NCBI GenBank assembly: GCA_019915015.1
Contig: JAHBBC010000013.1
Span: 744,001 to 808,000 of the forward strand
Origin: Auriscalpium vulgare
Taxonomy: Eukaryota; Basidiomycota; Agaricomycetes; Russulales; Auriscalpiaceae
Length of the DNA: 64,000 bases
Reading direction: 5' to 3'
Shown here: piece by piece, positions 39,807-53,221 of the stretch
Layout: the number at the start of each line of letters is the position of its first letter
How positions within the stretch are numbered: position 1 is the first letter of the stretch
Translations under genes and position numbers: made by a program
The notes under the pieces: generated by a model
What the model was told of the DNA's origin: nothing
The model's input: only the letters and a program-made list of their open reading frames with translations
The model's database searches: none

Positions 39807-40928
39807 TTGTGTCGGAGCCCTTGACTACAGCAGGGTCTTGAGCGCGGGGATATGCTCGCTCATGTTTTTAGCATTTGAAGTTCGCGATGTCTCGGTACTT
39901 GCGAGCTCTCGTCAGACGCGGAGAACACGATCAGAACAGTGTCCCAGCGCAGAAGGTTCTGTTGGCGCTGGGCACACCTGATGCTGCCACTAACCCAATG
40001 ACCGTGACTGCATGAGCTCAAGCCGATCTTTCCAAGGAATAGATGATTCTGGACGAGTCCGACGTGCTCAACGGTAGCCAACGGTGCGCCGGCGCAAGCG
40101 GGTTCGGAGGAGCCGCAGGATTGGCCACGGCTTCCTCTGGGCAATTTGCGAATTGCACGTCTCGCCCCGGTCTCACTCGACGTCGGATACGTACTACCCA
40201 ACTTCCAGACATCATCTAGCCATCACCTGCTGTGAGAGATTATATCGATTTGCTCCGTCTCGCCGGCGAGCGGTAGCCTGTAAGTAGTACTACAGACCCT
40301 CGCAGCCATTTCGCTCACCTGTCATCAGCTCTCAATACTCAGAGCATTTCAGGACCCCAGATATGGGGTAAGCATGTCACAATCATAACGATAGCTTGAC
40401 CCTGCTTGAGGCAGATACTGTTGAATGCGTGACCCTGCTTGAGGCAGCCCAGGGTGTAATTGGAGCTCCGACTCGTCGGCGAGAATCTCACCCTTTTTTC
40501 ATCGATGAGTAAGGGACGGATCTCGGTTTTACAGCAGCTGATCGCCATGCAGACGCTCTACGTATATTCCGACGGGCTCCACAAGTTGCAACCATATCAT
40601 GGCGCCGAAATTGCTTCGATCACGGAGTCCATGCGACAACCCGAAGTTGACTTCTGAAACGATACGACCTTCCTTCCAAATGATTCGGTCAACGCGCACT
40701 TGCAATATTCCTGTCGACCTGATTGCCGTTGCTCTTTCGGTGTTTTCGGTGTGAGGCACTATCTTTGCAAACAGCGCGGTGAGCCGCGGGGTCCTACCAC
40801 AGAGTGGCTCCGCATCTGGGTTCTCCAAGAATTCTGGCTTCAAAAGCCTTCTTGATCCGTGCAACAAAAAGAGCGGTATAAGTAAGCCTTGCGTTGCATC
40901 TGTGTTCGCGCCTCCATAATTCCTTCGA
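39807..40928. other. divergent intergenic region with a conserved block
   Basis: This lies between the hydrolase (-) and the seven-helix gene (+). On the minus strand (40215-40018) it encodes a peptide with the core CPEEAVANPA. A similar one (CPEKAVANPA) lies upstream of the second seven-helix copy at about 59840, also in divergent orientation. The DNA around both also matches (GTCTGGAAGTTGGG near 40199 and 59689). A direct repeat of TGACCCTGCTTGAGGCAG occurs at about 40397 and 40430. No complete gene is supported. Confidence 0.55.
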
Positions 40929-42423
40929 TGGCGTCTGCCGCAGTCTCAATCCCGCCTCTCGACAAAATATCCCTAGTCGGCATATGGATCGAGACGTCAT
41001 TATGGGGTCAGTGATATCCTTGGCCTACTTTCTATGCGATCTCACAGAAATCTGTGTGTGCAGGGATGAAGTAAGTAGAGAATGGCTGCGCTTCTCCGGC
41101 GGCAACTCATGTAACTCTCCTGCAGCTGTATCACCTTCCTGGGCGTACTCTACGTTCTTGCTAGGCGGTCGGCAAGCCAGACACCCACATTGTAGGCCCT
41201 GCAGTCGTCATGCCTTTGTAGCCACCGCTGATACAAGTGTCATTTCAGGATGCTTGGGGTCACATCAACTGTACTTTTCCTTCTGTGCACGACCCACATC
41301 TCTCTTTCGCTACGACAGCTTCTGGAGGCTTTCGTATACATTCCCAGCCCAGCGCCGCCGTTGTACTCCATTCTTTACTGGGCCGACCAAACCAACAAGG
41401 TTGCGGTCGGCAAGACCGCGATCTATGACACAACAGTATGTGCTCCGACGTCTAAGGCATAACTCCCGTTACTAATAATCCCCACCCCGAAGGTTTTCTT
41501 GCAAGATATAATCCTGGTATGACAGGGTGCTCCATTCTTGCCGCCGCAGCCATTGACGGAAGCTTTCTAGATCTGGCGTCTGTACGTTGTATGGGGCCGC
41601 AACTGGAAGATATGTATTCCACCAGTAAGCCGATTCGCTTGCCTACATCTGCATCTCTGCTGATGAACGGCCGGCCCTACAGATCATCGTCGAGCTCGCC
41701 CACATGGGTAAGTAATTTGTCCCCACTTCCCAGAAAATAACTGACCGCAAACTCAGGCGTCGCGTACACCGCAACCGTCCTCATCTCCCGGCCGAACGCG
41801 GACATCTACGCCCACACGCTCAGCAAAATTGGGCCCGTCGGCTGGGCGCTCGATCTTGCGGTCAACATTTCCGTGACGGCGGCGATTGCGGGCAGGCTGT
41901 GGTGGATGGGGCGCAAGGTTCAATCCATCTCGTCGCGGGGGCAGGGCGGGAACCGGTACATGGCGTCCATGCTCACGATCGTCGAGTCCGGCGCTCTCTT
42001 TGCCGCAGTGACGTTCGTCATGCTTATACTGTACCTCAAGCACAGCGCCGTCACGCTTACGGGCATAGACATCTCGACACAGCTCGCGGTACGTCTCGGC
42101 TCATCTTTATCATTTTCCGTGCGCGGCCGACTGACGACGCGCGCCAGGTGCTTACGCCGCTGCTCATCATCGTGCGCGTCGGGCTCGGGCTCACGCACAG
42201 CCTGCCCAAGGCGTACGAGACATATGTCGCGAACTCGTCGCACGGGAACGGCACGTACGGACAGTCGTCCTCGTACTACTCCGCGGCGACGCCCGCCGAG
42301 GGCATCCACATCTCCATCCAGCGCGAGCGCCTGGGCGACAAGTTCACGGAGGCAGATTCGGGCGAGTTTGCGCTGCAGGACATCAAGGCGTCAGAGATGC
42401 TCGGGAAGCCGATCACCGTCTGA
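40929..42423 (+). CDS. seven-helix integral membrane protein, copy 1
   Basis: This polytopic membrane protein belongs to a large Agaricomycete family without assigned function, loosely receptor-like. Exons read MASAAVSIPPLDKISLVG, then ITFLGVLYVLARR, TLMLGVTSTVLFLLCTTH, TVFLQDIILVWRLYVVWG, IIVELAHMG, VGWALDLAVNISVTAAI, SMLTIVESGALFAAVTFVM and ISTQLAVLTPLLIIVRVGLG. A ~75-residue cytosolic tail follows and ends GKPITV at the TGA 42421-42423. Seven hydrophobic segments can be counted. The WRLYVVWGR motif and an Arg/Lys-rich tail start are typical of the family. Eight or so introns. It is paralogous to the gene at 57836-59306, clearly alike in every exon. The G-protein-coupled-receptor resemblance is topological only. 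Confidence 0.8.
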
Positions 42424-42704
42424 GACTTGGTGCTCCGGGGATTTGTATTGGATTATATTATGTTGTATGGTATAGGCTCAGGGAGTTCAACGAGCTTAGT
42501 TGAAGCCCTTGTAGAATCCAATGTGCCTTGGTTTATTTATTTGAATATTGAACACATTCCTTGAATCTGGATGGAAAGGTGTCATTCGTACAATACGTCA
42601 TGAAGCGCATATTCAATACATGGGAATGTGATACAGATTCCGGTGCATAAGCAGTATAAGCATGTGGTTCTCCCCCCGAATCGTACAGAGGCCACCGATC
42701 CATC

Positions 42705-45990
<3,286 letters not shown>

Positions 45991-46153
45991 GAGCGCAACA
46001 AGTTGCCCGCCGCGCGGCGAAGTCTAGTGCCGCGAGTCGACGGACGCGAGGCAGACGCGTCGGGAAATAATGTTCGTGGGAATTGCCTAACACGGATGCC
46101 AGCCGGCCGCGGGCTGCCGTCATGTACGTATTGCACGACTTTCTCTGAGCGAG
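45991..46153. promoter_or_regulatory. short divergent promoter, RECQ1-like helicase / P450
   Basis: Only 163 bases separate the two start codons, so this piece must contain both promoters or a shared bidirectional one. No clear TATA box was seen. Confidence 0.6.
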
Positions 46154-48464
46154 ATGGACTCATCTCAGACTCTCGACGCCTTGTCTACGCTTGCCGGACT
46201 ATTTTTTATCTACCACTTGTTCTGGAGGCATTTCTCAAAGCAACCGGCGAGAGCACCTCTTGCCCCCGGTCCCTTAGGTTGGCCGGTCGTCGGCAATGCA
46301 TTCCGACTACCTCAAGTCAAGCACTGGTTGACTTACCACCGCTGGTCGAAGACATATGGTAAAGCATTTACGAGCTACTAGATTCATGAAATGTCTAAAT
46401 TGCTCCCAGGGGATGTGCTGCGCCTCACATCTCTTGGTGAGACCACGATAATCCTAGGCTCAGCTCGCGCAGCCAGTGATCTTTTGGACCGACGAGGTAA
46501 TCCGGGTAATAAACATCTGGAGCGCTGCACCGACACGAGGCATTTCGATACAGGAACGATTTACTCCGATCGCCCTCCATCTGCTTTGGCAGGCGAAATG
46601 TGAGGCTTCGAGGATACCTGTCTGCGTTCAAGGACCGATCTTTCCATCAGAGTAGGTTGGAATCGTGGGCTTGGATACGCTCGATTCTCTCCGTCAGCTT
46701 CGACGCCCATAGCAAAGCCTTCCGCCACGTCCCCGTATCCGATCTATTCCGACGCCCGCTTCCGCGCCCTGCGCAAGCTGTTCCACAACACCATCGGGCC
46801 GCGGGCGAGCACACGTGCCGATTTGATTGCGATGCAGGACAGAGCGCGGGGAAAACTCCTGCGCCAGCTCTTGGACGCTGGGCAGCTGGATGCAAACGGG
46901 ACGGATTTTGGTGACACCATACGACAGTATGTGCTATGCGCATGCAGTACTATCATCCGAACTGAGTTAACAGAGCGTCGGGGTCACTCATACTGCTCCT
47001 CACTTATGGATACGAAGTCGCAGACACGGGTCACGATCCACTTGTGCAGATCGTTGAAGACGCGATGGCGGGCTTCTCCAGAGCCTCGGACCCCGATGCG
47101 TTCTGGGTTGATCGCTGGCCGATTTGTATGTCCTCGCATTGCTGCCCGAAATTCATCGCGCTATCCAATGATACTCTCTTGAAGTGAAGTATCTTCCGCC
47201 TTGGTTCCCCGGCGCGACCTTCCACAAGGCCGCGCGGCGTATGCGACACGACCGAGAGCAGCTGTACGATGTACCGTTTGCATACGTCCGCGAAAAGCTG
47301 GTATGAGATTTGGCTTGCTTTGTGGATAGCGGAGCTAACGGGGTCCAGCGACAGGACGAAGCCTCGCCATCTATCGTGTCCGACTTCCTCTCTGCTAATA
47401 AAGCATCAGGAGAAGGCAGCTCGGCAGAGGAGGACCTTATCAAAGCCGCTACAGCGTCTCTATACTCAGGTGAGAGCTCCTCTACATAGGGCCGCATCCA
47501 CCACATCTGAAGAACGCGACAGGTGGTGCGGACACTGTAAGTGCGCAGCTGCTTCGGCAGAAGCAACTTCTTATACGCTTCGTGGAAGACGCCTTCCTCC
47601 CTTCTGTCCTTCCTCCTCGCGATGCTTCTCTACCCCGACGTACAGCGACGCGCTCAGGCCGAGCTAGACGCCGTCCTCGGCCCGCCATCATCGGACGGTG
47701 GCTGTCGACTCCCCGCCGTCAGCGACCGGGACAATCTCCCATATCTCAGTGCGCTGGTGAAAGAGGTGTGGCGCTGGAATCCGTCTGTGCCACTTGGTAC
47801 GTCGACTTTCCGTGCTATGGCTCATAGCCAGGACTTGAGCGTGTCGACGGCTTGAAGGACTCGCACACCGAGTTACACAAGACGATATCTATCGCGGGTT
47901 CCTAATACCAGAAGGAGCGACGATATATGCGAACATCTGGTGTGTATTCTTGACTCTTAATGTCCTATCTTGTAGCCCCACGCTGAATAGATATTGAGGG
48001 CAATTCTCCACGACGAAGCGACCTACCCATCGCCATCCACCTTCCAGCCCGAACGCTTCCTTGACGCCAATGGCAAGCTGCGCCCTCTCAGCAAAACCGA
48101 AGACCCTGGGTGGGTCGCGTTTGGCTTTGGGAGAAGGTTAGCGAGCCCCGCCATTGCCAGTGCTCGAAAGGTGTTGACATGGTCACCTGCCATCGCAGAA
48201 TCTGTCCAGGGATGTTCCTCGCCGAGAACTCCGTATTCCTCTACATCGCATCTATCCTTTACGTGTACGACATTTCGAAGGCGCGGGACGTAGATGGGAA
48301 TGAAGTCGAGCCGGAAGTCGAGTACACGGGCTTCATCAGGTGCGTTCGAGTGTCAATCGAAATCGGGCTGCTGTTGACTAGATACGTTCAGCCATCCCAT
48401 GCCATTCAAATGCCGACTGCTTCCTCGGACGAAGGAAGCAAATGAACTTATCTGTCGATACTAG
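46154..48464 (+). CDS. cytochrome P450 monooxygenase
   Basis: This heme-thiolate monooxygenase is anchored in the ER by an N-terminal helix (residues ~8-26). The Pro-rich hinge is [15 protein letters not shown]. Later blocks are [57 protein letters not shown] and an I-helix region split by an intron (SGGADT-like). These are followed by [17 protein letters not shown], a K-helix [15 protein letters not shown] (ExxR), [11 protein letters not shown] (PERF) and a heme-binding FGFGRR + ICPGMFLA, with the Cys ligand right after a splice. The TGA at 46602 is removed if the intron GTGAGG...CATCAG is used, which restores the expected GWNRGLGYA text. The C-terminus splices to [13 protein letters not shown] and stops at 48462-48464. 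About 520 residues with a dozen introns. It looks intact, resembling basidiomycete-specific CYP families. Confidence 0.82.
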
Positions 48465-48712
48465 TAAGTCTCAAAATGAGACGCATACACTCCTCCGTAT
48501 GTCTTTGTATGTACAGCGCCGTCTACGTAGTGCGGACCCCCGCCCTGTTCCTCATCGGGACCCCCTGGCGGGTTGCTATCATATCATATCCCATCCTATC
48601 CTCCGGCATGACTTCACATATGTAATTGGTTACTTCGCGAATCTCGATGATAATTTGTGAATTTTAAACAATTATGATTGCCAATATCAATCGGATTCTT
48701 GTCGCGTTCAAA
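48465..48712. other. intergenic stretch after the P450
   Basis: This is the 3' flank of the P450. I see no gene. It ends where the inverted repeat begins. Confidence 0.45.
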
Positions 48713-48835
48713 CACTTTCCCGCTTTTGCGAAAGTTCGATAATTGGCTGAAAATCGGGACCAGGAAGTATGCTGCTGCGATCAAGTTGGCTGTCGATATC
48801 CTGACCAGGCTCTTGTCTCCGCTTATGACCAGCCC
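48713..48835. repeat. inverted repeat, left arm
   Basis: About 123 bases (from CACTTTCCCG to GACCAGCCC) match the reverse complement of 57612-57742, which lies just 3' of the second seven-helix gene. I counted only scattered mismatches and a few small indels. The stretch CAAGTTGGCTGTCGATATCC is identical in both arms. The arms bracket the nuclease, F-box, HPM1 and calcineurin genes. Confidence 0.85.
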
Positions 48836-48884
48836 GAAACATGTTCATCCACCCACTTCAAGTACTTCGGGACGGAGGCACAAC

Positions 48885-49058
48885 ACCCGTGTTTCCGCTC
48901 GCCGAACCTGCGCCTGCGCCCGCGCCCGCGCTTGCCTTCATCTTCACCTTCAAGTTCTCCTCCGGTATGAGTAATGCATATGTGAACGTCTCATGAACGC
49001 TATGGCATGCTCCGCATTACCATGCTCCAACTACTTGAACTCGTACGGCTTGCGGTGC
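48885..49058 (-). pseudogene. decayed fragment of the RECQ1-like helicase C-terminal region
   Basis: The plus strand here aligns with 43148-43345 inside the RECQ1-like gene. Shared runs include CGCTTGCCTTC, TCTTCACCTTC, CTCCTCCGGTATGAG and TCATGAACGCT. The coding sense is the minus strand, as in the parent. It corresponds to the basic linker and the start of the winged-helix-like domain, with indels that break the frame and no start, ATPase motifs or zinc module. It is a non-functional partial duplicate. Its position next to the left arm of the inverted repeat reproduces the order seven-helix gene, spacer, RECQ1 3' end found at 42.4-43.3 kb. Confidence 0.75.
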
Positions 49059-49180
49059 CATCGTTCGAATGGTCTCCGCTGTGTCAATATCGCTCCAGGC
49101 AAACCCTCGACCTAGATCATATCATGTAATATCAAACGCGCACACGGAAACATTCAGTTCAAGCATCGACGATCAATTGT

Positions 49181-50764
49181 CTACGCCGACCGCTCCACGA
49201 TTGGGATGAAAATACCATTCAACACGGCAGCCAGCCGGACGCCGCCCATCGCGAGCAGCTTCTCCACGACCCACTCGCGCTCGATGCGCCCCGCATACTC
49301 CGGCGTGTCGAGCTCGAGGTAGCGGCCCTCGTTCCCCTCCGCGGTGCCGACACGCATGTCCACCGCGCGCACCTCGTCCTCCACGGTCGAGCCGTGGTGC
49401 AGGTGAATATCCTCCACGCCCGAGGACGCTGCACGGTAGTGCGGGTCGTCGAGCTCCTTCGGCCACACCAGGTCGCAGTTGAGCTGGTGCAGCGGCGCCG
49501 CCCACGCGTACGGGCAGAGCGCGTCATCGTCTGTGGTCTGCGGGGGCCCTGGGGCGGGCGTCGTGCGGCGCGGGAGGAGACCGAGGAACGCCTGCTTGAC
49601 CCCGCCGAAGAGCGAGCTGGGCTGCACGGGCCCGTCCGGGGTGGGGCACGCGAGCCAGCCCTCCGCATCGTCCTCCCAGCGCGCCTTGCGCTGGCTGTAC
49701 GGTCCGACGCCGACGCCCTCCCACATGAGCTTGCGAATGTACGGGTCATAGATCGCGCCGCGCAGGGCGTTCTCGACTTCGGGCACAGGCAGCGGGCGCG
49801 AGTAGTTCGACGAGCGGGGGAGCGAGCGCAGCGCCTTGGCGATGAGCAGGCCGTCCCACAGCGAGTGGAGGTCTGCGGAGCACGTTAGCACGGTGTCGCT
49901 CGTAGCAGACTGAATATATGTCTACGCACTGGTAACGCGGCCGTCCCAGGAGACCTTGACCCCGTTCCCTCCGCGGTCACGCCCGGTGAGGTGCAGCGGC
50001 TGGTGCATGTCCCCTACGAAGTGGATCAGGAACTTGAGCGCCTCCTGCGCGAGATCCGTGTCGTCCGCAGTGCGCGCTGCACCCGCCTGCACAAAGTCGT
50101 CCAGGATGGTTGTCACATTTCGGATTGCGGAGAGCACGTTCCCGCCCTCGTGGCCTGCCCAGCCCCGCGTTCCCGGGAACATACACGTGTCGGATGGGTG
50201 GTCGCCGAGCGCGCCGACGTAGTGCAGCGGCGCGGACCACCGCGCGCGGTAGCGGATCTTGTCGGCCCAACTGGCGACGGAGGCGAGATTGCATGGCTGG
50301 GAGATGTCGGAATCGGGGTAGAGGATGGAGCAGAGGACCGGTAGGACACGCGGGTCAAGGTGTATTTGAGCGATTGTGGCAGTGATTTCATGACCTGGAA
50401 GCTCGTCAGTCGCTGTATATGAAGCGCGTTATCTATAAGGTGGAGCTAATAGATAACACTCCACGGCCGTTCGCCAACGCCTTCGTCCTCCTCCTCGAGC
50501 CTCGATAGTGCCAGATATATGACCAAATGCCACAAAGACACTACAGAGGCGCGCCAAGTCTACTGAAGACGTGAGAGGAAAGCCAGCGAAAGCCCCGACG
50601 AAACTTCAACTATGCCCCCGTCACATGGAGCCTCCATCCTCCATCCCCTCCCCGAAGTAACAGGGTAGAAACTCACCTGCAGCTCCCCATGCGAGTGCGC
50701 CCGAAAGGCTGCCGAGGCCAGCGACGGCGGCAAAGCCAACGCGAAGAATGGTGGGTACGCGCAT
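49181..50764 (-). CDS. secreted S1/P1-type nuclease
   Basis: This zinc-dependent, single-strand-preferring nuclease/3'-nucleotidase is secreted. The start is the ATG 50762-50764. Residues 1-26 form a signal peptide (MRVPTILRVGFAAVAGLGSL), cleaved before WGAAGH, which places Trp at the mature N-terminus as the family needs for its zinc cluster. Further zinc-ligand motifs are ASWADKIRY, LHYVGALGDHPSD (His and Asp region), FLIHFVGDMHQPLH, DRGGNGVKVSWDG and NLHSLWDG. The C-terminal half has Pro/Ala-rich loops and ends with GIFIPIVERSA at 49181. About 400 residues in four exons, somewhat longer than Aspergillus S1 (~290) because of an insertion around residues 245-300. All expected metal ligands seem present. 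It probably serves extracellular phosphate and nucleotide scavenging. Confidence 0.92.
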
Positions 50765-51182
50765 GTTTGGGATGCTCCTTGGGTGTTCTTAGCTGGTTAC
50801 GACCAGCTTATATACGGAGAGCGTGTGCAACGTTGGAGCAGGCGAACAAAGGAGAGACAAAGGGGGGAGTTGCTTGGAGACAGCGCCTGGAGATGAACGA
50901 ACTATGCCATTCTGTCAGGCTCGGCGGCAGTGGCAGAACAACAAACGCTCGTGGCTGTGCGCCGATAGCGCGTTGAGGCTAGATGCGCTTGAGATGCGCG
51001 GGCCTCTAAACCTTGGCATACAGAGAACAAGGCTCGTCAACTGCACACAGGGAAATGGTATGCTTGTCACTTCATGTATACAAGTGAGTATGCAACGGCA
51101 AATAACAAAGTCAGAATACTGGTATGTAAAAACATGTACATGCTCCAGAATAGAGAAACCAGAAATGCAGTATGAAAGACGT
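50765..51182. other. intergenic: nuclease promoter
   Basis: This is 0.4 kb upstream of the nuclease gene and downstream of the F-box-like gene. I see nothing else in it. Confidence 0.5.
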
Positions 51183-52439
51183 TCATGACATCGGCCAATT
51201 ACGCAGGATAGATCTGCTCGAACGCAGTGGGGCCGACCACACCGCCTGATCATGTTCCTCGGGTTCCTGCACGAAGTCGATGTCCACCTCTCCACGTTCC
51301 TTCCAGCACCCCTTCCCGCCTTTGGCACGGCTCCGCCAATCAGCCATCCCCTCCTCGAATGCGTACCCAAGCCCGCGCCGCTTGCCCGCCGGCAAAAACA
51401 CATATTGGTCCGAGAACGCCTCGCGCGCCATCTCCTTCAGCAGGCGCGTCATGTCGTCGACGCGGTAGTACCCCGTGCAGCACCCGCACATGCGGTCTGG
51501 CTCGCGCGGCAGCTGCGATGGCTGCAGCACAAGCTGCGCGAGCACGGTCTCCTGCGGGAGGAATGCGACCCAGTCGACCGGCCGCGCGACCGGCTCCGCG
51601 CTCCACATGCAGTCGCGCAGGCCGGGCAGGCGTGGCGGCACGAGAGCGCGCGCGGCGAGCTCGGAGTAGAGCTGCCGCGTCATGTCGTAGTCGAAGGGCA
51701 GCAGCTCGGAGAGCCGCACGTGCGAGATGCCCGGCGCGAGCGGGCGCAGGCGCAGGAGGAAGAGGTCGAAGCTGATGGGGGAGATCAGGTGGAGGCGCCG
51801 CAGCGAGGGGAGCGTGGGCGCGGAGGCTTCCAACCGGGCGTCGTCGTCGTCGTCGTGGTGCGACGCGCCGTCGTAATCGCGCAGACGCGTGTCGAAGCCA
51901 CCGCGGATAGTGAGCTCTTCAAGCATGGGAAAGAAGTACCGCTTGAGGTCGGAGAAGAAGAGGCGGCCGTTGGGGCTGACGTGGATGTCGTAGCACATCA
52001 TCGTGAGCGTGCGCACTGTGCCCGCCGCGTACGAGAAGATGCGCCGGATGGCGGCCGCCCAGCTGTCCGCCTCCTCGTCGAATGCGAGCGCTATCTTCCG
52101 GCGCTCTGCCATGTCCCGCGTCGCGCCCATCTCGTTGTACCGCCGCTCGCGTGCGTCCTCCGGCATCCGATTCGAGACGAACAAGTGCGTGATAGGTCGG
52201 GGGAAGAGGGTGGATATGTGATCGCATGGGTCTGGGTTACGCGAGGACAGCTCGTCAAGGAGCTCGGCGAATTTCTTCGTCTTGCGCGCGCCGGAAATCA
52301 CGAGGGATTGCCATTGAAACGGTGCGGATGCCTGGCGCACGTATCGCGACACATGCGACAGCGAGCGTCCGGTGAAGCCGTCGTCCGTGCATGCGAGCGA
52401 GAAGATCTGGGCGTGTATCTCGGGTGGACAGGAGTTCAT
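51183..52439 (-). CDS. F-box-like protein, single exon
   Basis: This 418-residue protein is of the type very common in Agaricomycetes. The N-terminal ~45 residues (CPPEIHAQIFSLACTDDG and LSHVSRYVR) match the F-box-like pattern, which would dock it to Skp1 in an SCF ubiquitin ligase. The middle holds irregular Leu-rich stretches (LEELTIRGG, LPSLRRLHLISPISFDLFL) that could form a substrate-recognition fold, interrupted by an acidic Asp run at about residues 198-204. The C-terminus has CGCC and a basic region. No introns. The start at 52437-52439 is the first ATG before the F-box. A long open frame on the opposite strand is a GC-driven shadow. The substrate is unknown. Confidence 0.72.
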   Translation of the reverse strand: MNSCPPEIHAQIFSLACTDDGFTGRSLSHVSRYVRQASAPFQWQSLVISGARKTKKFAELLDELSSRNPDPCDHISTLFPRPITHLFVSNRMPEDARERRYNEMGATRDMAERRKIALAFDEEADSWAAAIRRIFSYAAGTVRTLTMMCYDIHVSPNGRLFFSDLKRYFFPMLEELTIRGGFDTRLRDYDGASHHDDDDDARLEASAPTLPSLRRLHLISPISFDLFLLRLRPLAPGISHVRLSELLPFDYDMTRQLYSELAARALVPPRLPGLRDCMWSAEPVARPVDWVAFLPQETVLAQLVLQPSQLPREPDRMCGCCTGYYRVDDMTRLLKEMAREAFSDQYVFLPAGKRRGLGYAFEEGMADWRSRAKGGKGCWKERGEVDIDFVQEPEEHDQAVWSAPLRSSRSILRNWPMS

Positions 52440-53221
52440 GGTGGGTGAAGTGCGCAGATGTGGGGCACAGGGCAGGGTAGTCGCCTGTTTATGTATGTCC
52501 GTGGAAGATCGCTCGTTGTTTGGAAACGTACGATTTCAGAGAGCCCGAGCTGATGATATCTGCCTCGTGTCCGCCTTCGTTTCGTGCAGCCCTGCAGCGT
52601 AATTCTTATGTACACGTCACGGACGCAAGGGGATTGGGCGGTCAGCGTGCCTATCGCTGGGCGGTACGGAACGCTGCACTCACCTGGACGAGCAGTAATC
52701 CAGGATATCTGTGCAAGGCAATGTGGGGGATCTAATCAAGCTTGGGATCCTTACGCTGCGTCAGCGGGGAATGTACGTTGTAGACGCTCGGCAACGCCGT
52801 GAGTCGCCCGTGACGGCATCAACACCTGCGTTCGCCATCGCGTTTGGTGGCGAAACGGGTTGGCCGCCTCCGAGTCCGAAACCCTCCGCGTCGCTGGCTA
52901 CAGGTGCAATGTCCGAGCGCACGTAGTAACTGAATTCCCGGAGACCAAGCAAGTAATACTTGCTCGGTATACCATCTTCCGACGACTCCGAGCGTGTCAA
53001 GTTGAGCCAGTCAACTTCCGCGGGCTTGCATACGTGCGAGAGATGCGGAAGAAGGGGAAGTGGTGGTCTAAGTTCAACTTGAACATTCCTCTTTCGACGT
53101 GCAAATATTGAAGGCGGCGCGGGAGGCCGAGTCGGCTACATAACGTTTTCCTCCCGACCACAACGGCGGTTCCACGGTGGCCGGCAAAAATTCTCCCTGA
53201 AAGACAGCTCAGATATTATCT
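52440..53221. other. divergent intergenic region F-box gene / HPM1
   Basis: This 0.8-kb region carries the promoters of both neighbours. Short open frames show no recognisable domain. I see no gene or repeat. Confidence 0.5.

Noticed and set aside
40929..42423. STE3-type pheromone receptor (mating locus) reading for the seven-helix genes
   Set aside because: Topology is similar but the sequence lacks STE3 landmarks, and no CaaX pheromone precursor gene was found nearby.
49219..50294. Alternative minus-strand frames and plus-strand frames over the S1/P1 nuclease
   Set aside because: The nuclease frame carries all zinc-ligand motifs; the others are Arg/Pro-rich shadows.
51252..52448. 398-codon open frame on the plus strand
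   Set aside because: It is antisense to the F-box-like gene, has a Val/Arg/Glu/Ala shadow composition and no domain; GC-rich third positions open such frames.
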